A DNA stretch of 64,000 nucleotides, taken from assembly GCF_003058325.1 (NCBI RefSeq), contig NZ_CP028843.1, forward strand, positions 1,293,501-1,357,500, in the 5' to 3' direction. Positions 20,656 through 28,496 of this stretch are shown here, piece by piece (positions within the stretch are counted from its first letter, which is position 1; every line of letters begins with the position of its first letter). The DNA comes from Methylobacterium currus. Lineage in GTDB: Bacteria > Pseudomonadota > Alphaproteobacteria > Rhizobiales > Beijerinckiaceae. The notes under the pieces were generated by a model. That model worked only from the letters and a program-made list of their open reading frames with translations, was not told where the DNA came from and did not search any database. The translations under genes and the position numbers were made by a program.

Positions 20656-20985
20656 ATGAATGCGTTTCTTGGTTTGTATGTCGTTATGGGTATGATTGGA
20701 GCGCCTGCCGTGCAAATCGACACTATCAGTCCAGCTCCTCTCCTAGGCTCCCGTTCCCAGCCGAACGTGATTTATGTCGGGCCCTTTGGGAGAAGAACAG
20801 GCAGAACTTTCTCATGCCAACTTGAGGTGAGATGTGGATCAATCATTGCCGAAGGTCAAGGTGAAGACATCGCCGCAGCAATGGAAAACGCGATTGGTAA
20901 TGCCGAGAAAAGAGCAGCGGCTAAGGGTTCGGATTTCGATATAGACTCCTGTAAGCCTATAAACGAGGAAGCCTGTGATCAATAA
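20656..20985 (+). CDS. Unknown small secreted protein (exported-protein operon, gene 3)
   Basis: 109 residues beginning 9 bp after gene 2 with AGGAGGTG upstream, a very strong site. A short N-terminal hydrophobic segment (residues 2-18) looks like a Sec signal or membrane anchor. The mature part has four Cys (CQLEVRCG, DSCKPINEEAC), which suggests two disulfides outside the cytoplasm. The middle IAAAMENAIGNAEKRAAAKG is helical. No family recognised. Together with genes 1 and 2 it forms a three-gene envelope-directed module carried by the island. Confidence 0.62.
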   Translation: MNAFLGLYVVMGMIGAPAVQIDTISPAPLLGSRSQPNVIYVGPFGRRTGRTFSCQLEVRCGSIIAEGQGEDIAAAMENAIGNAEKRAAAKGSDFDIDSCKPINEEACDQ

Positions 20986-21120
20986 GATGACTAACACCAG
21001 CATGCCAGCTACTATTCTAGTACTCTCTCCTACCTAATCGCCAGGGTGAATGCCTGCCATCGCTGCCCGTCGGGATGGTATCACGGGCGGTCGCGAGGAG
21101 AACGTGTAACTTTGACTCTG

Positions 21121-21256
21121 AGATGCCAGGAGGGGCGTGATATCCAACCGAAAGGGGGCTGACTGACACGTGTCAAGGAGGGGGCACGTTCGGGCACCTC
21201 AACTCACGTCCAACAGGACGTGTCAGTTCAGAAAGCTGTCTCTGCTCACTGGACGG
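21121..21256. promoter_or_regulatory. Cluster of ACGTGT/CACGTG words, with one 12-bp palindrome
   Basis: TGACACGTGTCA at 21164-21175 is a perfect palindrome. Related words follow within 90 bp (GGACGTGTCAG near 21219 and GTCACACGTGAAC near 21255). The cluster lies between the exported-protein operon and the end of the membrane-protein gene. It could be an operator array or iteron-like replication site for the helicase/primase; position and repetition are the only evidence. Confidence 0.3.
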
Positions 21257-22363
21257 TCACACGTGAACAAGATCCCCGTCACCGCTAGCCCCACTATTCA
21301 CTCGGGCTTCCATCACTCTTGGACCATTGACAAACTTCGATGCAAGCCAGATCGCGAAACCGATTAGCAATATCTTAGTAATGGTTAATCGACGTGGTCC
21401 GTGATTCTCTTCAACATAAAACGAACCAATCCATACGATCACTAACATTAATGTTGCAGACAGCTTCATACAAGCGATCAATGATCCCGCAATTGGTCCG
21501 TTGAAATATATGGAACTGGCGATCGTTCCGAAGAAACTCCATATCCATACTAGACATCCCGCTATTATAACTAAAGCCAACATAGGATTTGATTTTGATA
21601 TCGCGATTATTTCGAATGGTGGCATAGTTTCACGGCGAGAGAACGCAATGAAAGACAAAGAGGCAGCTATAAGCACTACTACAGGCGTCAGGAATACAGA
21701 AGCCGTCATACCTACATCGCCTATCGAATTGAAGACAACGTATCTCGAGCCACATCCCACTACAAACAAAATAAATGTGCTTCCAACCATCACAGACAAT
21801 GCAATTGACAGATAATATTTCAAATCGTCGTTATTGATTTCTGTCGTTTTGAAATTACCATTAATGTATGACCGCGTCTCCACGTCTGTGATTGGACTCA
21901 CTATTGATGACTGAGGCTGGATCCTGCTATCTTTATTATTAATTTCAGAGATGGGCGAGGAGAGGGCGGTGACTGGTGTCGGTTGCGTCGTTGCAGGCGC
22001 TTCATTGACCGCCAGGCGCACCTTCACAGCTCTCGGGAGGTCGCTCAGGTAGGGCCCTCTCACAAATTCCGAACCACGTCCTCCGCCATACACGCTGTCA
22101 TATCGAGCCACGAGGTCTGAGATCGCCTCGCTGCATATGCGTGTTTCGATAACGGTATTGATCGCTGCCCGAAGCTGGGGCTGGGACGGCGAGGCGGGCA
22201 GACGGCCCCTGACAGCCGAGGTCACACAGTTAGTAGCTGCGCGCACATAGGGCATCACCAAACGCCTGTCGGTGTCGCCCTGTCGTTCCTGTGCCCTCGC
22301 TGAACCTGCGACGGCCCCGATTGCAATTATTACTAATGCTAGCCGCCGGATGATGGTCGACAT
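21257..22363 (-). CDS. Exported multi-pass membrane protein of unknown function
   Basis: 368 residues from ATG 22363, chosen because AAGGGG is 7 bases upstream; ATG 22369 would be too close. Residues 1-24 form a signal peptide ending SARA-QE. A soluble region of about 170 residues follows (two Cys, a Thr/Pro-rich linker), then five hydrophobic membrane segments to about residue 350 (for example YLSIALSVMVGSTFILFVVG and PMLALVIIAGCLVWIWSFFG). No domain recognised. The gene is divergent from the XRE regulator, so it may be under its control. An envelope location would fit superinfection exclusion or a membrane effector, but nothing in the sequence proves that. Confidence 0.62.
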   Translation of the reverse strand: MSTIIRRLALVIIAIGAVAGSARAQERQGDTDRRLVMPYVRAATNCVTSAVRGRLPASPSQPQLRAAINTVIETRICSEAISDLVARYDSVYGGGRGSEFVRGPYLSDLPRAVKVRLAVNEAPATTQPTPVTALSSPISEINNKDSRIQPQSSIVSPITDVETRSYINGNFKTTEINNDDLKYYLSIALSVMVGSTFILFVVGCGSRYVVFNSIGDVGMTASVFLTPVVVLIAASLSFIAFSRRETMPPFEIIAISKSNPMLALVIIAGCLVWIWSFFGTIASSIYFNGPIAGSLIACMKLSATLMLVIVWIGSFYVEENHGPRRLTITKILLIGFAIWLASKFVNGPRVMEARVNSGASGDGDLVHV

Positions 22364-22460
22364 CGCCATACCCCTTAAACGGAGAGAAATCCGCTTCAAG
22401 AGGAGCATAGCGGAGTTTGCTACGTGGGCAACCCGAAGAGACGTAGTCACACTGCGTTTC

Positions 22461-22814
22461 ATGAAGGCGACGTTGAACTACGCTATAGGGACGAGAGTCC
22501 GTCGAGCCCGTGAAGCTGCCGGTCTGACCCAAGAGGCACTGGCAGGATCCATTGACCGGAGCAAAGAAGCGATCAGTAACATCGAGAGGGGTATTAATTT
22601 GCCAACCATAGATACGCTCCAACGAATTTGTGATGTGACAGGAATCAATATTAGCTTCATGTTCGAACAATCGCCGGAAGATCGAGACGTTTTGGACTTG
22701 AAAACTAAAGCAGATATATTGATGTCGAAGATGAATGTAAGCGAGCTGAGGTTCATTGTGAACATGATTGAGTTGTATAATAACCATAAAAGTGAAGTGA
22801 TTGCTTCAGAATGA
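22461..22814 (+). CDS. XRE-family transcriptional regulator (island repressor)
   Basis: 117 residues from ATG 22461. A canonical XRE helix-turn-helix occupies residues about 8-62 (GTRVRRAREAAGLTQEALAG, SKEAISNIERGINLPTIDTL). A helical C-terminal tail of about 50 residues is probably for dimerisation. There is no S24 peptidase domain, so it is not directly cleaved in the SOS response, unlike the prophage repressor. It is divergent from the membrane-protein gene with about 97 bp between starts. It is the most likely regulator of island excision and replication genes. Confidence 0.82.
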   Translation: MKATLNYAIGTRVRRAREAAGLTQEALAGSIDRSKEAISNIERGINLPTIDTLQRICDVTGINISFMFEQSPEDRDVLDLKTKADILMSKMNVSELRFIVNMIELYNNHKSEVIASE

Positions 22815-22928
22815 TGTTTGTGTTTTATGATATAAAACTTATCAATGGCAGCGGGGGCAGTGCATGTATATACACTCGCCCCTACAAATAGTTATTTTAT
22901 TACATCTACGTAAGTTTAATTCGTAATT

Positions 22929-23258
22929 TTATTGCTTATACTTGTTTGCAATAAGATACTTTTTAACAACATACGCAAGCAAGGGATAACTTTCTACTAC
23001 ACCTTGATAAAAACCATTCACCGAGCTCAATATAAGATTTCTTGATTCAATGTTAATGAATTTATTATCTTTAATATGATCGTCAATACACTTTGTTCCG
23101 GCTCGATATTCAGCTGCGAGCATATTATATCCAAACTCAACTCCATCAGTAAGATCATTAAATGTGTGCCTATAAAGGTAATACTGAACCGCAAGTTCAA
23201 ACACTTCTATTGTTTCGTTGCGCAGATCGATGCTGCAATCGTTAGTTTCGTCAATCAT
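22929..23258 (-). CDS. Hypothetical protein, 109 aa
   Basis: Acidic N-terminus, then mainly helical. No recognised domain, signal peptide or membrane segment, and no clear homologue known to me. AT-rich codon use matches the island. Upstream lie two inverted repeats that may regulate it. Confidence 0.5.
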   Translation of the reverse strand: MIDETNDCSIDLRNETIEVFELAVQYYLYRHTFNDLTDGVEFGYNMLAAEYRAGTKCIDDHIKDNKFINIESRNLILSSVNGFYQGVVESYPLLAYVVKKYLIANKYKQ

Positions 23259-23495
23259 TATATCATACCTATTTAAGTTGTTATATTAGTCCTCATACGT
23301 GGAAGTAAGAGGATGCGAGTTTATATCTTTGTCCAAAGAATTAGTCAGGCCGCTTGATAAAGATGCGATTTCTAATTAGATGAGAAAAGATATCATCACC
23401 TAGGTGACTTGTTATATAGTAGCATGATCTACATAACAAGTCAACAGTTAACTGTGACGTTTACGTCAGCGTTTCCCAAATATATAGCCCAGGTT
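23259..23495. promoter_or_regulatory. Intergenic region with two dyads
   Basis: GACTTGTTAT (23406-23415) and ATAACAAGTC (23433-23442) form a perfect 10-bp inverted repeat with a 17-bp spacer. Immediately after it is the perfect palindrome ACAGTTAACTGT (23444-23455). The region is upstream of the 109-residue gene and just downstream of the helicase/primase gene. Operator or replication-associated structure are both possible. Confidence 0.35.
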
Positions 23496-25895
23496 TCAGC
23501 CGAACGACCCTCGACGCACTCGCTGAATGAAGCGTCTGACATCTGCTTTCCTATCGGACGGAGAGTTGGCGTTCGCCGCGGCTTGCATCAGGGCTGTCTC
23601 TAGGCCCCATGCACTCAGCCCAACATGTCGCAATCGGAGGCCGAGTTTGAAAATACCTTCGTTACCATTACCTCGTTTCGATCCCACAGCGTCCCACTCC
23701 CTCAGTGCATCGGCGACCTTCAACTCTTGCTCCGGTGTGAGTTCGTCAGAGACCGACAGGGGAGGGGGTGCAGGCTGGTAGGCAGCATCATCCTCACTGA
23801 CACCATGAAAGATCCAATCCTTGACCTTTAAAGGCTTGCGATCCTTCTTGAAATCCATGAAAAACGCACCAGTTGGATCCTGCGGTTGACAAGGTAGATA
23901 GAACAAGTCGCATCCATTCCGCTTATGGTCGATACCATGGAACCTTCGGTTCGCCTTCGGCGCCGTCTTGCTCTTCGAAGCGAAACCTGATGATTCAACT
24001 ACATAGATGATTTCCCTGATGATCAATGTGTATACCTCATTTGTCATTGCTTTATCGGTTGGAATGTAAATTCTATAACGCAGATTGGAAGATGTGCTGC
24101 TAAATGTATTATAACATACTATACGAAGATGGGGGAACATACCCGCGAAATCCTTAGGCTTCATGTCACCTCCATCAACGTCCATCCAGATACCTTTAAT
24201 AAACACGATGTTTTCCTTCGATTTATACGCTTCAACGACTTTGTATGGATCGAAATACGCAGGGCTGATGAGAAGATTTTGATCCTTGGTCTCATACCTG
24301 ATCCTACTGCACTCCCTCAGCTCCCTAATGAACTTTTCGTCCGTGAAGACAGCTAGTGCTCCGTATTTCCTATCATACATTGTATTGAATATAGATCCTT
24401 TGAAATTTGCGACGAAATAACTATTAGTCCTTATAGGAGAAACGTCGCATTTTTCTCTTCTCCAATAAACGGCTTGAATATCATCTTCACGGACGAATAT
24501 TTCTTCTTCGTCGAGATTAGCTATCATTCTCATTTTCTTTTCTCTACTTACCTGCTTTCTTTGGTTTGAATCTTTGTGAACCGACGGGCGTCCACGACGC
24601 ACGCATGCCGAAGGCATCAACAATCCCAGACTATTAATGGTAGATCCCGGATAGATGCTGGCGATATATTCAGCCGTAACCCTGTCCGCGACGATCCAAT
24701 CTTTCATATTAATATTACTAGGGTCTCGTATTGATGTCCTAGACAGTGCTTGGTAGATCGTATGGCCTGTCATTTCGATTTTCTGGTCAGTATCCGATAT
24801 ATCGAGAACTTCACGGAGAAACCTTTGAACGTCAGGCTTGTTGTTAAGTGCCGGAATTATCAATGCATTGTCAATGTCCTGGTAACTATTAAGCCCGTGT
24901 GATTTTCCTGGAAGCTCAATATTATTATTATCTGCCAGATCACCTTTCTTCTTCATGTCATTGTTGTCACTCCATACAGAAGCTCTTTCCCCAAATATCA
25001 GTTTTGAGGCATCTATCATCTTCTTACGAAGTTCTGGGTATTTCTTTTCGCGTGCGTGTTTCGACCAGTTATCTTCAGTTCCGTAATGCAGACGAACTAA
25101 ATTACCATTATTATGATCCGTGTATCGGAGCTGTGATTCCAGATCAGTATCATTTTCAAAGTGAACGCCTTTTCCAGACCAGTATTTAAACAGTGCTGTC
25201 TCTTCAAATCGCGCCCCTAGTATAGTCACCGACCTGTATCCAGAAAAAATAGTTGGCTGCAGGACGCTATAAACCTCGAGTCGCCTATTATCCTTCCCAG
25301 AAATAAGTTTTTGATATTGATCAAGCCTGACATATGAAATATAATCTGCCGACAGCACAAGTTTTGCTAGTTTCGAGAATACCTGATTGATACTATCCTT
25401 ATTACGATTTTCGGCTATCGATCTAAGCTCTAACACATCGTTAGGTTTTAATATCCCATAGGAAGATCCTTTGGGTTCTACAATCAAATGTTTTGTAATA
25501 ATGCTGTGATTGACTGGCAGAGATTCATTGAAATGCTCCAAGAGAACCGGAGCTTCATCGATAACGACATCATATTTTGCCTTATTAGCTACGTAGGGCA
25601 GGCTGAAGAATGTCGCATGAGTTGTTATAAATACGTGATTGCCATCGTAGGGGTTGCGAAATCGTTCAATCAGCTGACTTGCTACGGACGTGCCTTTCGT
25701 GATAACAGAATGAAAAATCTCGATATGAATGGAAGGTCTGCGTCGAGTGATTTCGTTATTAGTATTATCGATAAGCTCCGTTGTGGGTTGAACAAGCAGG
25801 AGATTTTCCTCATACCGGCCTTCCACGATATTATTAATAACAGCGTGGGTCTTGCCCGATCCGCATGGGGCCGAGACATATTTAATTCTATGCAT
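23496..25895 (-). CDS. Helicase fused to primase-like domain (island replication protein)
   Basis: A 799-residue protein. The N-terminal half is a superfamily-2-like helicase/ATPase: Walker A APCGSGKT at residues 9-16, VFITTHATF at about 88-96 and the DEAx Walker B VVIDEAP at 110-116. The C-terminal half (about residue 500 onward) looks like an archaeo-eukaryotic primase or Rep-type catalytic domain. It has an Asp-x-Asp motif in GIWMDVDGG (about 570) and a later basic strand LRYRIYIP (about 607). A helical C-terminal tail follows. Such helicase/primase fusions replicate plasmids and phage satellites (compare the P4 alpha principle, though order differs). The primase call is by motif only. Confidence 0.6.
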   Translation of the reverse strand: MHRIKYVSAPCGSGKTHAVINNIVEGRYEENLLLVQPTTELIDNTNNEITRRRPSIHIEIFHSVITKGTSVASQLIERFRNPYDGNHVFITTHATFFSLPYVANKAKYDVVIDEAPVLLEHFNESLPVNHSIITKHLIVEPKGSSYGILKPNDVLELRSIAENRNKDSINQVFSKLAKLVLSADYISYVRLDQYQKLISGKDNRRLEVYSVLQPTIFSGYRSVTILGARFEETALFKYWSGKGVHFENDTDLESQLRYTDHNNGNLVRLHYGTEDNWSKHAREKKYPELRKKMIDASKLIFGERASVWSDNNDMKKKGDLADNNNIELPGKSHGLNSYQDIDNALIIPALNNKPDVQRFLREVLDISDTDQKIEMTGHTIYQALSRTSIRDPSNINMKDWIVADRVTAEYIASIYPGSTINSLGLLMPSACVRRGRPSVHKDSNQRKQVSREKKMRMIANLDEEEIFVREDDIQAVYWRREKCDVSPIRTNSYFVANFKGSIFNTMYDRKYGALAVFTDEKFIRELRECSRIRYETKDQNLLISPAYFDPYKVVEAYKSKENIVFIKGIWMDVDGGDMKPKDFAGMFPHLRIVCYNTFSSTSSNLRYRIYIPTDKAMTNEVYTLIIREIIYVVESSGFASKSKTAPKANRRFHGIDHKRNGCDLFYLPCQPQDPTGAFFMDFKKDRKPLKVKDWIFHGVSEDDAAYQPAPPPLSVSDELTPEQELKVADALREWDAVGSKRGNGNEGIFKLGLRLRHVGLSAWGLETALMQAAANANSPSDRKADVRRFIQRVRRGSFG

Positions 25896-26000
25896 TTTAT
25901 TAATTCAAACCTCTATAAAATTCAGATAATGTTGACAATGAAGTGTGATCTTGGACAACATTAAAGTTATCCAAGTCGCTATCCTAAATACTAGATGCTA

Positions 26001-26348
26001 CTAGACTTGATACCCTCCGCCGTAGGCAGCTAAACCTCTTACCAGCTTTAAGTATCGATCTCGTTCTTCATCTTCGTCTTGCTCTAAGTGCTTCAAAGCG
26101 ACCGATAAACCACGCTGGATCATTTCGGTACTTTGTTCAAATTTAGGATTTCTATCTCTTTTATACTGAGACAAAACTCCGAGAGCAGCAATCAAAGTCC
26201 AGAAATCACATAGATCATCAAGGAGATTATTTTCTCTATATTCGTCATCGTCGCTTTTCATCAACATCTTTTTGAATAGCCAATCGACTTGCTCATTGAG
26301 TGCTTCATGGGCATCAATTCGTAGATCGATAATATTAATCTTGTTCAT
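26001..26348 (-). CDS. Hypothetical acidic protein, 115 aa
   Basis: A mostly helical, acidic protein (for example SDDDEYRENNLLDDLCDF and LEQDEDEERDRYLK) with no membrane segment. It lies upstream of the helicase/primase gene on the same strand, about 105 bp apart, so it may be co-transcribed with it. No family recognised. Confidence 0.5.
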   Translation of the reverse strand: MNKINIIDLRIDAHEALNEQVDWLFKKMLMKSDDDEYRENNLLDDLCDFWTLIAALGVLSQYKRDRNPKFEQSTEMIQRGLSVALKHLEQDEDEERDRYLKLVRGLAAYGGGYQV

Positions 26349-27079
26349 AGGTTAAGATTCTTTCCTTTTCAAAAATATTAATAGCTGCCGTCGGGCCTGT
26401 ATCAGCAGCCAGCAATAATGGTAATTGAGTAAAACGGCTTCGGTGTGTGCATAGCCCACAACTCTGGCCCGTGCTGATGTAACAAAATCAGATTATTGAT
26501 ACTGAACAGCTGCTGTGTCGATGTAGCCGTAAAAGAAACTTGTTCCCAAGCCACAAGACGTTTATACAAAGCTGCTGTTCTGCTGTCAACTGGTAAATAT
26601 GATTGGATACAGACTTGATACACATTTCATAGCATGCTATGTTAGGTATTTTATTCACTGAAAGTGAGTGCTAGAGCCAAAAGGGTAACTGACCGTAGAT
26701 GCTCTTCACTCTCCCTCAACATGAAACTACTTGAGACGTTTTACGTTTTAAACCGTTGCTTTGTCGATATGTCGCGCGCTAATAATCTGCGTTCCATATG
26801 CACACTAGGATGATTGGTATTAATTGTAGAAAATTCAATAATGGTATCGATGCGTATACGACCCTATTGGCAACTTTCCGGACGACGTGTCGGCGCAGTC
26901 TGCTCATAATGATAATGGTCCGCTACAACGCGCCTTAAAAGCATTATCGGCTTGCCAATGCTGCTATAGCCCGGCGGACGATGGTGTCGCCCTAAAAGTT
27001 AGCGCGTTGCACGTTCCACACATACGTTTTATGATAAAACGAGTGCAGCGTATTCTTGCATGAGATAACGGGAAGTCAG
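26349..27079. other. 730-bp AT-rich gap with palindromes, candidate control or origin region
   Basis: I see no gene here I can support; one 73-codon leftward frame (26402-26623) lacks a convincing start. The region holds a perfect 14-bp palindrome CATAGCATGCTATG at 26628-26641, a small dyad TCACT-GAA-AGTGA near 26657, and CGTTTTA-TGA-TAAAACG at 27025-27041 just upstream of the PD-(D/E)XK gene. It separates the leftward replication genes from the rightward nuclease gene, so it must contain divergent promoters and could contain an origin. Confidence 0.4.
27025..27041. promoter_or_regulatory. Inverted repeat upstream of PD-(D/E)XK gene
   Basis: CGTTTTA-TGA-TAAAACG, seven-base arms with a 3-base centre, ending 38 bp before ATG 27080. 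Placement suits an operator controlling the nuclease-like gene. Confidence 0.35.
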
Positions 27080-28228
27080 ATGCTGCCTATCTCAGTGGAT
27101 AATAATATTTTCAACTCGCTCTTTAACTGGCACCCGAATGACGGCCGAACATCCAAGGAAAATTTTTTGACGGAAGCATTTGCTCATGTAATTCGCAGCA
27201 ATGCGCATTGCTGCTCTCTTTGGATGCAAGCCATATTCTCCCAAGACATCGACTTCGACTCCGTTATTATTAATACTCGTGCTTCGCATCGACTTAAAGG
27301 TGAGAAAAATACGATATATCCCGACATGGAAATATCCGGTTATCACGCAGATGGACGTAAGTTTGGGCTGTTAGTTGAGAATAAATGGGACTCGCCCGCA
27401 AGCAAATCTCAGATATTCAAATATGGTCATCTGGCTCGCCAGCTATATTATAGCCATCTGATATTCATTGCACCGAATTCATTAAATCAAGATATAATTA
27501 ATGAATTCAATCTAAATTTTCCTGATATTGGTTTCATGGTTTTCACTTGGAAGCAAATTTATAATGTATTACGAAATGCTGCAGACACGCAGGGTTTGGC
27601 ACCGGAGTTTCTTGGATTCATGAAAACCCATAATCTCAGTCCAGCAGATCCCATCGAAGCCGATATGGTGAGAGGTTTCATTGAAGGACATGGGCTTGCC
27701 AATCGCATGATATCTTTATTAGAGAGAATTCGAGATAATTATGATTGGAAATTCATACCGAGCACCCATAAAAATGTCAAAGACTGCAAGATAACGAGCT
27801 CTTATGGAAGAATAGCTCTCGAAATCGGAACTCCAAAGTGGGATGGAGCCATAACAGTAGGTTTTTTAACGGACAACTGGGATCATAAAGTCCCATTTTC
27901 CAATAATAGACAGAGAGGTCTTGATCTCATTTTTCGTATAGAAGCCAATCCCAAACATAGAGATAGCGGCCTAGAAATCGCATCATTTGTCCGTGCTGCA
28001 GTGATAGACAGCGGACATATCGGTGGTATAATAAGGTTTATTGGAGACAAAGACAATCGCAATACGCATACGATAGTCATAGCTCAGCGAAGTTTACTTG
28101 ATTTGATTGAGAGTAAAGAGTCTGGAGACGATCAAGCGGAGAAAATATATAGGCAAATAGAAAAGTGGGGGCAAGCGATATTTGCAAGTCCAGAGGTAGT
28201 ACGCATTATAACCAGCATAGGCACGTAG
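27080..28228 (+). CDS. PD-(D/E)XK nuclease superfamily protein
   Basis: 382 residues from ATG 27080 (GGGAAG just upstream; a TTG at 27056 in frame is an alternative). The N-terminal 150 residues carry a PD-(D/E)XK arrangement: Glu31 in FLTEAF, Asp82 in YPDMEI and Glu100-x-Lys102 in LLVENKWD, as in the PDDEXK_4 group. The remaining 230 residues are an uncharacterised C-terminal domain. It is the last gene of the island before attR. Related proteins are frequent in defence loci. Cleavage activity and target are unknown. Confidence 0.72.
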   Translation: MLPISVDNNIFNSLFNWHPNDGRTSKENFLTEAFAHVIRSNAHCCSLWMQAIFSQDIDFDSVIINTRASHRLKGEKNTIYPDMEISGYHADGRKFGLLVENKWDSPASKSQIFKYGHLARQLYYSHLIFIAPNSLNQDIINEFNLNFPDIGFMVFTWKQIYNVLRNAADTQGLAPEFLGFMKTHNLSPADPIEADMVRGFIEGHGLANRMISLLERIRDNYDWKFIPSTHKNVKDCKITSSYGRIALEIGTPKWDGAITVGFLTDNWDHKVPFSNNRQRGLDLIFRIEANPKHRDSGLEIASFVRAAVIDSGHIGGIIRFIGDKDNRNTHTIVIAQRSLLDLIESKESGDDQAEKIYRQIEKWGQAIFASPEVVRIITSIGT

Positions 28229-28286
28229 ATAATCTCTAGTTATGATACGTTATATCAGCAATTACGAGCAGCTGACGCCGGCTATG

Positions 28287-28302
28287 GTCACAGCAAGGTC
28301 AC
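28287..28302 (+). promoter_or_regulatory. Candidate integrase arm-type sites, right end
   Basis: GTCAC at 28287-28291 and 28298-28302, start-to-start 11 bp, same orientation and spacing as the pair at the left end (12717-12732). The longer words are GGTCACAG here versus GGTCACGC and AGTCACAG at the left. Confidence 0.5.
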
Positions 28303-28453
28303 AGTTTCCCCGTTCCGGAAGCTCATGGACGCCTCCGCAACAGTCGCGACACGCTTGATCGAGCAGCCCCTTCACGCTAGTTTTCTCATGCAACCCACTG
28401 ATGAAATTGCGATTTCCACAATGGTCGATCTAAGGTCCGTGATAGGCTGATTT

Positions 28454-28496
28454 GGCGACCGGGTGATCCTCGACGACCCGATCTCGGTCGACGGCG
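28454..28496 (+). repeat. attR: 43-bp direct repeat, right end of island
   Basis: Identical to 12598-12640. From 28497 the sequence returns to GC-rich prophage terminase coding sequence (ANSERVREGIAQWF). The 225 bp to its left hold no gene. Confidence 0.92.

Larger units (their letters stand above)
12598..28496. mobile_element. Integrative island (satellite-like) inside prophage terminase gene
   Basis: A 15.9-kb element bounded by identical 43-bp direct repeats. Its base composition and codon use are far more AT-rich than the flanks on both sides. Contents in order: tyrosine recombinase, recombinase remnant, restriction-modification gene (itself carrying an IS5-type element), GIY-YIG protein, three exported proteins, membrane protein, XRE regulator, small protein, helicase/primase-like protein, small protein, PD-(D/E)XK protein. 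No virion, packaging or conjugation gene is visible. The recombinase and direct repeats support site-specific integration; the regulator and replication-type protein suggest a satellite or plasmid-like life style. Confidence 0.9.

Noticed and set aside
26402..26623. 73-codon leftward frame in the island gap
   Set aside because: No convincing ribosome-binding site, no recognisable domain, and it overlaps palindromic sequence-rich DNA.
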